A stretch of DNA of 17,349 nucleotides. Origin: Oceanospirillaceae bacterium UBA1126 (lineage in GTDB: Bacteria > Pseudomonadota > Gammaproteobacteria > Pseudomonadales > Balneatricaceae). The notes beneath the pieces were generated by a model, which saw only the letters and a program-made list of their open reading frames with translations, made no database searches and was not told the origin of the DNA. Shown here in pieces: positions 1 to 8,766 of this stretch; positions within the stretch are counted from its first letter, which is position 1, and each line of letters begins with the position of its first letter. The DNA is taken from the NCBI GenBank assembly GCA_002312935.1, contig DCAT01000083.1:1-17349 (forward strand), given 5' to 3'. Both the position numbers and the translations under genes were made by a program.

Positions 1-1054
1 CTCTTGGATGGTGTCCATAATCGTCCACCAAGGTCGCCATACCTTGCTGTGCCGGATAATCACCCAACACCTGAAAACGTCGCCCAACTCCTGAAAATTC
101 ATTTAAACCAGACACAATATGTTCATCTGCTACTTCTAAATCTGTTGCAACGGCAATGGCTGCTAAAGCGTTTTGCACATTGTGTTTACCTGGCATAGTA
201 AGGGCAATATCTAAGTCTTCATGGCCTTTTCTACACACTGTAAATGAAGTAACCATTCCTTCTTGGACAAGATTGATGGCCTTTACATCTGCACTTTCAT
301 CGAAGCCATAAGTCATTAGTGGCCGACTTACCTGAGGTAATATTTCCCACACCACTGGGTCATCTACACACACAATAGCCAAGCCATAAAATGGCAGGTT
401 GTGGAGGAATTCAACAAAGGTTTTCTTTAATCGGTTAAAGTCTCCCTCATAGGTAGACATATGATCTGCGTCAATATTGGTTACGATAGACGTTAAGGGC
501 TGAAGGTGTAAAAAGGATGCATCACTTTCATCAGCTTCAGCGACTAAGTAGGAGCTCGCTCCTAGCTTGGCATTCGTTCCAGAGCTTGTCAGTTTACCGC
601 CAATAACAAAGGTTGGATCTAGTCCACCCGCAGCCAAAACCGAGGCAACCAATGAAGTAGTGGTGGTTTTTCCATGGGTTCCTGCGACGGCAATACCATG
701 GCGATAACGCATTAGCTCGGCTAACATTTGGGCCCGTTGCACAACCGGAATACGGTGAGCGCGCGCAGCCATTAGTTCCGGATTCTCTTCAGTTACAGCT
801 GTAGATACCACCACAACATGAGCACCGCGGACGTTGGCTTCTTGATGTCCAATAAAAATCTGTGCTCCATGACTAGCCAAACGCTGAGTCACTGGGCTTA
901 CTTTGATGTCTGAGCCACTAATCTCATATCCTTGGTTGAGCAACACCTCAGCGATGCCACACATTCCAACACCGCCAATACCTACAAAATGAATACGCTT
1001 TATACGTCTCATTTCTGGAATTGTATATTGATTTGGTGGGACAATTTTAACCAC
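1..1054 (-). CDS. murC: UDP-N-acetylmuramate--L-alanine ligase MurC (3' part missing)
   Basis: ATP-dependent cytoplasmic ligase that adds L-alanine to UDP-MurNAc, the first peptide step of peptidoglycan synthesis. The translation shows the N-terminal nucleotide motif (HFVGIGGVGMCGIAEVL), the ATP-binding loop GTHGKTTTT near 655-690, EADESDASF, and DDYGHHPR at the very left edge. About 351 residues are present; the C-terminal domain of this roughly 480-490 residue family lies outside the window, so the truncation is only the window edge. I chose the GTG at 1054: it overlaps the end of murG by 8 bases and has GGAG seven bases upstream. The alternative ATG at 1012 has no convincing ribosome site and would remove 14 residues. 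A short leader before MRRIRRIHFVG is, from memory, also found in Pseudomonas MurC. Last gene visible of the dcw operon. Confidence 0.96.
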   Translation of the reverse strand, partial: MVKIVPPNQYTIPEMRRIKRIHFVGIGGVGMCGIAEVLLNQGYEISGSDIKVSPVTQRLASHGAQIFIGHQEANVRGAHVVVVSTAVTEENPELMAARAHRIPVVQRAQMLAELMRYRHGIAVAGTHGKTTTTSLVASVLAAGGLDPTFVIGGKLTSSGTNAKLGASSYLVAEADESDASFLHLQPLTSIVTNIDADHMSTYEGDFNRLKKTFVEFLHNLPFYGLAIVCVDDPVVWEILPQVSRPLMTYGFDESADVKAINLVQEGMVTSFTVCRKGHEDLDIALTMPGKHNVQNALAAIAVATDLEVADEHIVSGLNEFSGVGRRFQVLGDYPAQQGMATLVDDYGHHPR

Positions 1055-2126
1055 GGGCAATCTCCATGCAGTGCTTTGCTACAGTATAAGCGGCCTTTGG
1101 TGCGGCATAGGTTAACGCTGCCGTGGCCATAGTGCTTAGGGTTATTGGGTGGCTTTGTAAAGCCCTAATATTTTCACTTAAGGTATCGGGTGAAAGCTGT
1201 GTTTGTGGCAATAAAATGGCTGCTCCAGCGCTAACTAGAACCGCTGCATTAGCCGTTTGATGATCGTCTACAGCGTAGGGATATGGCACTAATATTGAAG
1301 CCACTCCAGCACCGGCTAATTCGCTTACCGTTAGGGCTCCCGAACGACAGATAACTAAATCAGCCCAAGCATAAGCTAGCCCCATGTCATCGATATAGGC
1401 TTCCACCTTGGCAACAACTTTAGCCTTATCGTACCCAGCTTGAGTCTCTTGGTGATGTTTCGGCCCTGTCTGATGCCATATTTGCGGCCTTTCATCGGCC
1501 GCTAATAACGCCATTGCTTTAGGTACCCGCTGGTTAAGGGCCATCGCACCAAGGCTGCCACCTACAATCAGCACCCTAAGCCCATCATGTTCTGATTTAT
1601 TTGGTGTGATATTAGATCGTAATGGGTTTCCTACAGTGATCGCTTTTCCATCAGAAAAGCTACCAGAAAAGGCTTGTAAGGTTCTCTTGGCAAAGGGGCG
1701 CAATAGACGATTGGTAAGGCCAGGAATTGCATTTTGTTCATGTAAAATGAGCGGCACACCTAACAACTTGGTCGCCAAACCACCCGGCCCTGCGACAAAC
1801 CCCCCCATGCCCAAAACACAGTGGGGCTTAAATCGATAGACCACTTTAATCGACTGCAGCAAAGATTTACATAAACGCCACGGTGCAAGCAATAAAGACA
1901 AAAAACCTTTGCCGCGCAATCCCACAACATCAATACAGTTTAGTTTAAATCCTGCTTCTGGCACCAAGCGGGCTTCTATGCCTCTGCCAGTGCCCAACCA
2001 TTCTACCTCCCAATCTTCCTTCTTCAAGATCGCAGCCGTTGCTAAAGCTGGGTAAACATGACCACCGGTGCCTGCTGCCATAATAAGCACACGCTTGATA
2101 TGAGTTGTATTATTGGGCCTAATCAT
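1047..2126 (-). CDS. murG: UDP-GlcNAc:undecaprenyl-PP-MurNAc-pentapeptide GlcNAc transferase MurG
   Basis: Membrane-associated GT28 glycosyltransferase that converts lipid I to lipid II on the cytoplasmic face. Visible motifs are the first glycine loop MAAGTGGHVYPALA, GGFVAGPGG, HEQNAIPGLTN, the second glycine loop GGSLGA, and the donor-binding stretch CRSGALTVSELAGAG followed by VPYPYAVDDHQTANA. The open frame extends upstream to 2180, but the ATG at 2126 is preferred: it overlaps the last codons and stop of ftsW by 8 bases, gives 359 residues (E. coli MurG is 355), and places the first glycine loop where the family has it. The extra 18 residues of the longer frame would lie wholly inside ftsW. 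Translation is probably coupled to ftsW. Confidence 0.97.
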   Translation of the reverse strand: MIRPNNTTHIKRVLIMAAGTGGHVYPALATAAILKKEDWEVEWLGTGRGIEARLVPEAGFKLNCIDVVGLRGKGFLSLLLAPWRLCKSLLQSIKVVYRFKPHCVLGMGGFVAGPGGLATKLLGVPLILHEQNAIPGLTNRLLRPFAKRTLQAFSGSFSDGKAITVGNPLRSNITPNKSEHDGLRVLIVGGSLGAMALNQRVPKAMALLAADERPQIWHQTGPKHHQETQAGYDKAKVVAKVEAYIDDMGLAYAWADLVICRSGALTVSELAGAGVASILVPYPYAVDDHQTANAAVLVSAGAAILLPQTQLSPDTLSENIRALQSHPITLSTMATAALTYAAPKAAYTVAKHCMEIARG

Positions 2127-3411
2127 AAAGCTGCCCCGGCTTTTTATGTTCAGTACCAAACCATTGGTCCACATCTTCAAGCCCCGGGGTCGGTTTTGTA
2201 CCTAGCCCACTTGCAGGTGCTGATGCGCGCTGAGAAACTTCGCCATGGATCGAATGGGCACTTGAGGATCCCACAGATTCTGTATTATTTTCTAATGATA
2301 TGCGCAACAAAATTCCCAAACTACTGGCACATGCCAACATGCTGCTGCCACCATAGCTAACAAACGGCAGAGTTAAGCCTTTGGTCGGCAATAGCCCCAA
2401 GTTTACGCCAATATTAATCATCGCTTGAGCGGTAATTAATAATACCAAACCATACGCTAAGTAGGCAGAAAAATGGCGGCCCAGGCGTTCAGCTTTTTGG
2501 CCCACGTGCAGGCCGCGAACGATGAGCACACCGTACAGAGCCACAACAATTAAAGCACCAAACGCTCCCCACTCTTCAGCCAATACTGAATACACAAAGT
2601 CTGTATGAGCTTCAGGCAAGTAAAATAGCTTTTGCATGCTTTGACCTAAGCCTTCACCGAACCAGCCACCTCGACCAAACGCGATTTGGGCCTGGGTTAA
2701 TTGGTAGCCACTACCAAATGGATCACCCCAAGGGTCTAGATAGGTCATTAGACGTTTCACTCGGTACTCAGCAGCAAAAATAGTGATTGCACCTAGGGCT
2801 GCAGCAGCCACAAGTACGATAGAAATATGGCGTTTACGCATACCCCCTAAAAAAAACATGCCTAATACGGCGCACATCATCACCACTACCGCACCAAAAT
2901 CTGGCTCTAACAAAAGCAGCACTATAAACGCACCTAGAACCACTAGCGATTTTGAGAACCCAGAAAAGTGATTTCGAATCTCATCCTGCTGACGCACTAA
3001 GTAACCAGCCATAAATGCTACCACTGCTATTTTGGCAAACTCCGAAGGTTGCAAGCTTAGTGAACCTATAGGAATCCATCGCGTACTTCCATTCACACTT
3101 CGCCCTAATCCGGGAACCAATACGGCAACCAACAACAGCAGTGCAAGCAACAACAAGTATGGACTTTGTTTTTGCCATACCTGTACCGGCGTAAGTAGGC
3201 ACACCATCAGACTGACGCCACCTAAAATGATGAATAATAGCTGGCGCTTACTTTGGTAAAAAGGATCGTTAAACTTAATCGCTACCACATCCATGGAAGC
3301 TGATGTGATCATGATGTAACCAATAAGTGACAAGGCTAAGGCGGGCAAAAGTAGTGCTAAATCTAACCTTTCGCTGACTACCGTACGCCACTGTTCAGAG
3401 AACGAGATCAT
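2119..3411 (-). CDS. ftsW: Septal peptidoglycan polymerase FtsW (SEDS family)
   Basis: Polytopic inner-membrane glycosyltransferase that polymerises lipid II at the septum together with FtsI. The 430-residue product has many hydrophobic segments typical of the 10-helix SEDS fold. Conserved stretches are STRWIPIGSLSLQPSEFAK (about 109-127), LLLEPDFG (about 166-173), FGRGGWFGEGLGQS, PEAHTDFVYSV with Asp271 at the position of the proposed SEDS catalytic Asp, and the C-terminal GLTLPFVSYGGSS. After the last helix there is a polar tail of about 60 residues, rich in Ser, Ala, Gly and Pro, which seems longer than in E. coli FtsW. The ATG overlaps the murD stop in an ATGA arrangement, and the 3' end overlaps murG. 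Confidence 0.97.
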   Translation of the reverse strand: MISFSEQWRTVVSERLDLALLLPALALSLIGYIMITSASMDVVAIKFNDPFYQSKRQLLFIILGGVSLMVCLLTPVQVWQKQSPYLLLLALLLLVAVLVPGLGRSVNGSTRWIPIGSLSLQPSEFAKIAVVAFMAGYLVRQQDEIRNHFSGFSKSLVVLGAFIVLLLLEPDFGAVVVMMCAVLGMFFLGGMRKRHISIVLVAAAALGAITIFAAEYRVKRLMTYLDPWGDPFGSGYQLTQAQIAFGRGGWFGEGLGQSMQKLFYLPEAHTDFVYSVLAEEWGAFGALIVVALYGVLIVRGLHVGQKAERLGRHFSAYLAYGLVLLITAQAMINIGVNLGLLPTKGLTLPFVSYGGSSMLACASSLGILLRISLENNTESVGSSSAHSIHGEVSQRASAPASGLGTKPTPGLEDVDQWFGTEHKKPGQLYD

Positions 3412-4763
3412 GCCAAAGCCCTCACCAATTCTGCGAAGTGATCGCCTCTTGCTTCAAATCCTGTGTAGGCATCAAAGCTAGCACACGCTGGAGATAACAG
3501 CACCAAATCTCCACTAACAGCCAGCCCGTGGGCCATAGTGAGGGCCTCTTGCATACCTATTGCATGGCTAAACTTCACTTTATCAGCTAATGCCTGTTCG
3601 ATATATTGCGCGTCCTCACCGACTAATAAAGTGTGCTTGCCATATCGTGACAATGGCCCAACCAGGTCAGAAAAATCTGCTCCCTTACCGACACCTCCAG
3701 CAATGAGAATAATTTTGCCAGCAACATCTGGACCCAAACCTTCCAACGCCGCTACAGTTGCGCCTACATTAGTGCCTTTTGAATCATTGATGTAATCAAC
3801 TCCCCCAATGTTAGCCACTGGTTCGCATCGATGGGGCAAACCTGTAAACCGCATTAGAGTGTCAATCATTGCTTCCATTGGCAAGCCAACGGCCTGACCT
3901 AGGGCCATTGCAGCCAAGGCATTAGCAACGTTATGTCGACCAGACATTGCCATTTCCTTTACCGCAATGATGGGTAGCAACCCCTTTACTAACCATTCCT
4001 TATCGCCCTCTTTACGCACACCAAACTGGCCCACATCAGGATCACCTAAACTAAACCGTGTTTGAGTAACAGACTCTGGCACTAAAGGGTTAGTCAGCGC
4101 GTCATCACCATTAATAACTGCAGCTTTACATGCTTGAAAAACGCGGTGTTTTGCTTGGTGGTATGCCATGAGGTTGTCATACCTATCCATGTGATCAGGG
4201 CTCACATTGAGCACACAGGCCACAGTTGCCCCTAGACCTGTAGTGCATTCTAACTGGAAGCTAGACAATTCCAGAACGTATAAATCTATGCCGTTAGCTA
4301 ATAAAGATACCGACGGTTCGCCAAGATTACCGCCAACTGCAACGTTCAAACCAGCTGCTTTTGCCATTTCCCCTACTAAACTAGTCACTGTACTTTTAGC
4401 GTTAGACCCCGTAATTGCCACTATGGGCACACCAGCTAAGCGCGCTGCCTGAGCAAAGATGTCTATGTCACTGCGTATAGGAACGCCTGCTTTAGCCGCT
4501 GCAACCAAAGCAGGTTCTTGCATAGAAACACCTGGGCTTAATATGATTTGGCTAGCACTAAGGCACAAATCATGTGCAAAATCGCCTAAATGTATCGGTG
4601 TCTCTGGTTGTTCTGATGTGAGCTGATCTAGAAACGGTGGGCACTCTCTAGAATCAGCCACCTGAAATCGCTCACCTTGATGCGCTAAATACTGAGCGCA
4701 TGCTAGCCCAGTTTTACCTAAACCAATTATAAGACTGTAACGGTCACTCACTATCAACGACAT
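3408..4763 (-). CDS. murD: UDP-N-acetylmuramoyl-L-alanine--D-glutamate ligase MurD
   Basis: Cytoplasmic Mur ligase adding D-glutamate to UDP-MurNAc-L-Ala. The product (451 residues from ATG) has an N-terminal Rossmann segment (LIIGLGKTGLACAQYL), the ATP loop GSNAKSTVTSLVGEM (about 119-133), NVSPDHMDRY, GRHNVANALAA, the LPHRCE and NDSKGTN motifs, and LLSPACASFD near the C-terminus. The loop has Ala where E. coli has Gly (GSNGKST); I recall the same Ala in Pseudomonas MurD, so this is probably a lineage trait. The frame also allows a TTG two codons earlier (4769), with an AAGAGA element 5 bases from it; I prefer the ATG because Pseudomonas MurD starts with the similar MSLIASD. It begins 33 bases after mraY and its stop overlaps ftsW. 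Confidence 0.96.
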   Translation of the reverse strand: MSLIVSDRYSLIIGLGKTGLACAQYLAHQGERFQVADSRECPPFLDQLTSEQPETPIHLGDFAHDLCLSASQIILSPGVSMQEPALVAAAKAGVPIRSDIDIFAQAARLAGVPIVAITGSNAKSTVTSLVGEMAKAAGLNVAVGGNLGEPSVSLLANGIDLYVLELSSFQLECTTGLGATVACVLNVSPDHMDRYDNLMAYHQAKHRVFQACKAAVINGDDALTNPLVPESVTQTRFSLGDPDVGQFGVRKEGDKEWLVKGLLPIIAVKEMAMSGRHNVANALAAMALGQAVGLPMEAMIDTLMRFTGLPHRCEPVANIGGVDYINDSKGTNVGATVAALEGLGPDVAGKIILIAGGVGKGADFSDLVGPLSRYGKHTLLVGEDAQYIEQALADKVKFSHAIGMQEALTMAHGLAVSGDLVLLSPACASFDAYTGFEARGDHFAELVRALA

Positions 4764-4796
4764 TGGCAATTAGGTCTCTTTAAAGTTGAACTTAAC

Positions 4797-5879
4797 TTAG
4801 CGTAATTTAAGGGTTGCCAGACCGATCAATACTAAAATCACGGTAATAATCCAAAAGCGCACAATAATTCTTGGTTCTGGCCAGCCTTTAAGCTCAAAGT
4901 GATGGTGTATCGGTGCCATGCGAAAAATACGCTTACCCGTTAATTTAAATGAAGCCACCTGCAAGATAACTGAGACAGTTTCCATTACAAATACGCCCCC
5001 CATAATTAACAATACTAATTCTTGTCTCACAATAACCGCCACAACGCCCAGAGCAGCACCTAAAGCCAATGCCCCAACGTCGCCCATAAACACTTGGGCA
5101 GGATAGGTGTTAAACCATAAAAAACCCATGCCTGCACCCACGATGGCTGCACAAAATACTACCAACTCTCCTGCACCCCTAATGTATGGAATATTCAGGT
5201 ATTCAGAAAATACTGAGTGCCCCGTCAAATAGGCAAATACGGCTAATGCACCAGCGATCAATACCGTAGGTAATATCGCCAAACCATCTAGGCCGTCAGT
5301 AAGGTTTACAGCGTTTGACGTGCCCACAATGACAAAATAAGTGAGTAGGATATAAAACACGCCAATGTTAATGCCAACACTTTTAAAAAATGGCACGATA
5401 AGTTCCAATTCTTGCGGAGTTTGCGCACTATAGTACAAGAATAAAGCAGCCCCTAGCCCTCCCACTGATTGCCAAAAGTACTTCCACCTTGCAATGAGCC
5501 CACGAGAGTTTTTTTCGACCACTTTACGGTAATCATCTACCCAACCTACCGCACCAAACACTGCAGTTACGGCAATGGTGACCCAAATATAACGATTGGT
5601 TAAGTCTCCCCACAACAAAGCGCTGATGAGAATAGCCACTAATATCAGAGCGCCTCCCATGGTTGGGGTGCCTGCTTTAACCAAGTGGCTTTGCGGGCCA
5701 TCTTCACGAATAGATTGGCCAATTTGTTTAGCCTTTAATTGCTCAATCATATACGGGCCAATAGCCATCGCAATAAACAACGCTGTGAGCACCCCCATAA
5801 TGCCGCGCATAGTGAGGTACTGGAAAACACCGAAGGCGCTATAATACTGGGATAAGTAATCTGCTAACCATAACAACAT
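4797..5879 (-). CDS. mraY: Phospho-N-acetylmuramoyl-pentapeptide transferase MraY
   Basis: Integral membrane enzyme that transfers phospho-MurNAc-pentapeptide to undecaprenyl phosphate, giving lipid I. At 360 residues it equals the E. coli length. Catalytic features are in place: GWVDDYRK with Asp115-Asp116, NLTDGLDGL (about 192-200), Asp267 in VFMGDVGALALG, and the His cluster PIHHHFELKGW at about 323-333. The hydrophobic profile fits ten membrane helices. It follows the murF stop by three bases (5880-5882), so the two are translationally linked, and precedes murD. This is the membrane step between the cytoplasmic Mur ligases and MurG. Confidence 0.98.
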   Translation of the reverse strand: MLLWLADYLSQYYSAFGVFQYLTMRGIMGVLTALFIAMAIGPYMIEQLKAKQIGQSIREDGPQSHLVKAGTPTMGGALILVAILISALLWGDLTNRYIWVTIAVTAVFGAVGWVDDYRKVVEKNSRGLIARWKYFWQSVGGLGAALFLYYSAQTPQELELIVPFFKSVGINIGVFYILLTYFVIVGTSNAVNLTDGLDGLAILPTVLIAGALAVFAYLTGHSVFSEYLNIPYIRGAGELVVFCAAIVGAGMGFLWFNTYPAQVFMGDVGALALGAALGVVAVIVRQELVLLIMGGVFVMETVSVILQVASFKLTGKRIFRMAPIHHHFELKGWPEPRIIVRFWIITVILVLIGLATLKLR

Positions 5880-5882
5880 GGA

Positions 5883-7247
5883 CTAGTTTCCAAGGTTAAT
5901 TAATGTTTCTACAACTTGCTCCATTTGGCTGGATCGAGACCCTTTTACCAAACAGCTTAAGTCACTTTTTGGGAGCTGTTGAAAACAGCTGGATAAATCT
6001 TTTTTATCAACACAAGCCTTACCATAGGAGCCCCCTTGTTGCAGATAACTTTCCACAGCAACCTCTGCTAACGGGCCAAAACCATAAAACTGTTCAATAC
6101 CTGCTGCGGCAACTTGAAAACCAATACGTTGATGGAGCTGCCGAGCTTGTTGGCCTAATTCAGCTAAATCGCCCAACATAAAACACCGCTTTCCATGGCA
6201 CTGCTCTAGTACATCAATGGCCGCTTTTACTGATCCTGGGTTGGCATTATAAGTATCGTCGATGACACAGCGGTTATTGCTTAATGTATGACTTTCCAGA
6301 CGCCCGTGGTAAGGCCTAACCTGGCCTAAACCCAGGGCGATTTGATCTAATGATAACCCCAGAGCCAATGCGCCAGCAGCGGCAGCTAGGGCATTGGCAA
6401 CGTTGTGCTGCCCTAGTAAAGGCAAGTCTACATGCCGATGCTGCTGACCTAGGTGCAAAACAAAACGGCTACCTCTAGCTGTGCGCTGTATATCACTGGC
6501 ATACACACTGGCTTCTTTATTGCTTAAACTAAAACTCCACACACGACGTGGTTGGGCTAAAATTTGCCATTCATGAACATGGGGGTCATCTAAGTTAAGT
6601 ACTACTTGACCTTGCTCAGACAACCCCGAAATTATTTCGCCTTTAGCTTTAACGACACCTGTTAAACCACCAAAACCAGATAGATGGGCTTCTTGGGCAT
6701 TATTTAATATAGCAACATCTGCCATGGCAATACGGCTGGTATAAGCAATCTCTCCAATATGATTAGCCCCCAGCTCTAACACACGATAATCAACGTCGTC
6801 GTGCATACCCCAGAGGGTTAATGGCACACCAATATCATTATTGAAGTTGCCATGGGTTACCTCGACTTGGCCCGCCTGAAATAACACCTTTTGTAACATT
6901 TCTTTAACTGTAGTTTTTCCACTACTTCCAGTCACCGCTACAAACTGGCCATTAAGTGTTTGACGCTTAAGCACTGCTAACTGCCCTAATGCAATACGAG
7001 TATCTGGCACAACTAACAGTGGCAGGTCTGTATCTATTTCAGTACTAACTAGCGCAGCACATGCACCTTGGTTTTGCGCTTGAGCAATAAATTCGTGACC
7101 ATCAAAATTGGGCCCAACTAAAGCAACAAATAGGTCTCCCGCTACCAAATGACGAGTATCTGTGGACAACTCACTAAAAGCGGCTTCGCCAATAACATGA
7201 CTGCCAGGTACCTTTTTACAAAGTTCAGCTAAGCTAAAAGACCTCAT
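5883..7247 (-). CDS. murF: UDP-N-acetylmuramoyl-tripeptide--D-alanyl-D-alanine ligase MurF
   Basis: Cytoplasmic ligase adding D-Ala-D-Ala to the UDP-MurNAc tripeptide, completing the pentapeptide. The 454-residue product has the N-terminal STDTR and GDLFVALVGPNFDGHEF segment that binds the substrate UDP, the ATP loop TGSSGKTTVKEM (about 106-117), NFNNDIGVPLTL (134-145), LELGANHIGEI, GQHNVANALAAAAG, and DDTYNANPGSVKAAI (330-344). The length matches E. coli MurF (452). Its ATG shares one base with the murE stop (TAATG), which suggests re-initiation by the same ribosomes. Nothing unusual was seen in it. Confidence 0.97.
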   Translation of the reverse strand: MRSFSLAELCKKVPGSHVIGEAAFSELSTDTRHLVAGDLFVALVGPNFDGHEFIAQAQNQGACAALVSTEIDTDLPLLVVPDTRIALGQLAVLKRQTLNGQFVAVTGSSGKTTVKEMLQKVLFQAGQVEVTHGNFNNDIGVPLTLWGMHDDVDYRVLELGANHIGEIAYTSRIAMADVAILNNAQEAHLSGFGGLTGVVKAKGEIISGLSEQGQVVLNLDDPHVHEWQILAQPRRVWSFSLSNKEASVYASDIQRTARGSRFVLHLGQQHRHVDLPLLGQHNVANALAAAAGALALGLSLDQIALGLGQVRPYHGRLESHTLSNNRCVIDDTYNANPGSVKAAIDVLEQCHGKRCFMLGDLAELGQQARQLHQRIGFQVAAAGIEQFYGFGPLAEVAVESYLQQGGSYGKACVDKKDLSSCFQQLPKSDLSCLVKGSRSSQMEQVVETLINLGN

Positions 7248-8764
7248 TAGCCTAACCCCCCTGAAAGTGCCATTAATACCTGTTCCTGATCGCTAAAGTG
7301 GTGCTTGTGGCCCTGAATATCTTGATAGGTTTCATGGCCTTTACCGGCAATAAGTACAATATCACCCGGTTTAGCGCGACTCATTGTTAAGGCAATGGCT
7401 AAACTTCGATCACCTTCTACTAAAACTTTTTCTCGGCGCTTAAAGCCCTTCACAATGTCTGCTAAAATTTTCTCACTAGATTCTGTTCGAGGATTATCGT
7501 CTGTCACCACCACATGATCAGCCCATTCTTCTGCAATACTTGCCATCTTTGGACGTTTGCCTGCATCGCGACCACCACCGCAGCCAAACACCACCCATAA
7601 CTGGCCACGATTAACATGCTCTTTAGCAGCTATTAAGGCTTGTTCTAAAGCATCTGGGGTATGGGCGTAATCAACAATAGCCTGTGGCTTATTTTTTGAA
7701 TTCTGTGCACCACTAACTAACTCCATCCGGCCACATACCGTAGTGAGTTTGTTCATTACAAAAATTGCAGAGAATAGTTCAACCTTGTGTAACAAGAGCA
7801 CCGCCAAAGTGGCCAATAAGTTGCTCAAGTTAAACCTGCCAATGAGCCCCACTTGCAACAACACTTGGCCTTTAGGTGTATTCACCATAGCTTCTATGCC
7901 ATGTTCATGTTGGGTAATAGAGGACACCCCTAAGTCCACATAATCTACTTCAGAAACTTGGGCACTGTAGGTGTAGGTTTTTACTGAGGGTGCTATTTCA
8001 TTAAGTAGGCCACGACCAAAATCATCATCAAAGTTAATGACTGCATGCCGTAAGCTTGGCCAGTTAAATAACTTAGCCTTCACTTCACCATATGCTTGCA
8101 TAGTGCCATGATAGTCAAGGTGGTCTTGGGTAAGGTTGGTAAATACCACAGTTTCAAAGCGGCAGCCATTTAGCCGCCCCTGGTCCAAACCATGGGATGA
8201 AACTTCTATGGCACACGCATCAGCCCCTGCATCTACCATTGCACCTAGCTGCCCCTGCATGGTGACTTCATCTGGCGTAGTGTTGGGCCCTTGTTCTAGC
8301 GCATTAAGCAAACCGTACCCCAAGGTACCCATCACACCACAGGTTTGGCCAAGATCTAAAAAACACTGGGCAATAAAATGGCTACAGCTAGTTTTACCAT
8401 TGGTACCGGTAATACCGATCAGTGACATGTGTTGACTGGGCTCATTATTTATACGAGCAGCAATTAGACCTTGTATAGCTGCTAGATTGGCTACACCAAT
8501 AATGGGAACAGTGAGGTTAGACACGTCCATTTTCAATGCTTGTTGCGCATCAATAGCTACCGCCGCGGCTCCACTTGCCTGCGCTTGCTCTATATAGCTG
8601 CGCTGCCGCTTTGGCTCCCCTAAACAGGTTATAAACAAGTCACCTTGTTTTACCTGCCGGCTATCTGATGACACCCCATACACACAAACATCCGCCCATT
8701 GTTGGGCTTGCCCTGGCAGGGGCATCAGTTCATGTAAGCGTTTGGTATCCACATCCAACCTCAC
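7247..8764 (-). CDS. murE: UDP-MurNAc-L-Ala-D-Glu:meso-diaminopimelate ligase MurE
   Basis: Cytoplasmic ligase that adds the third stem-peptide residue. The 505-residue product shows SSDSR and GDLFITCLG near the N-terminus, the ATP loop GITGTNGKTSCSH (117-129), EVSSHGLDQGRL, TNLTQDHLDYHG, a GEVKAKLF stretch expected to hold the carbamylated lysine, YAHTPDALE (366-374), GCGGGRD (395-400) and DNPR at 423-426. DNPR is the signature for meso-diaminopimelate rather than lysine specificity, fitting a Gram-negative wall. The start is a GTG two bases after the ftsI stop, with AAGG six bases upstream. Its stop overlaps the murF ATG by one base. Confidence 0.97.
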   Translation of the reverse strand: MRLDVDTKRLHELMPLPGQAQQWADVCVYGVSSDSRQVKQGDLFITCLGEPKRQRSYIEQAQASGAAAVAIDAQQALKMDVSNLTVPIIGVANLAAIQGLIAARINNEPSQHMSLIGITGTNGKTSCSHFIAQCFLDLGQTCGVMGTLGYGLLNALEQGPNTTPDEVTMQGQLGAMVDAGADACAIEVSSHGLDQGRLNGCRFETVVFTNLTQDHLDYHGTMQAYGEVKAKLFNWPSLRHAVINFDDDFGRGLLNEIAPSVKTYTYSAQVSEVDYVDLGVSSITQHEHGIEAMVNTPKGQVLLQVGLIGRFNLSNLLATLAVLLLHKVELFSAIFVMNKLTTVCGRMELVSGAQNSKNKPQAIVDYAHTPDALEQALIAAKEHVNRGQLWVVFGCGGGRDAGKRPKMASIAEEWADHVVVTDDNPRTESSEKILADIVKGFKRREKVLVEGDRSLAIALTMSRAKPGDIVLIAGKGHETYQDIQGHKHHFSDQEQVLMALSGGLG

Positions 8765-8766
8765 TG

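Noticed and set aside
1..1054. murC appears truncated
   Set aside because: The frame runs to the window edge and breaks off in the middle of a conserved motif (DDYGHHPR), so this is only the boundary of the window.
2127..2180. Longer MurG start (18 extra residues)
   Set aside because: The extension lies inside ftsW, makes the protein longer than family members, and the ATG at 2126 fits the overlap pattern of the operon.
5903..6181. 92-codon plus-strand open frame antisense to murF
   Set aside because: It lies wholly inside a clearly coding murF with conserved motifs, has no recognisable domain, and looks like a frame shadow. The other plus-strand frames within the dcw genes were rejected for the same reason.
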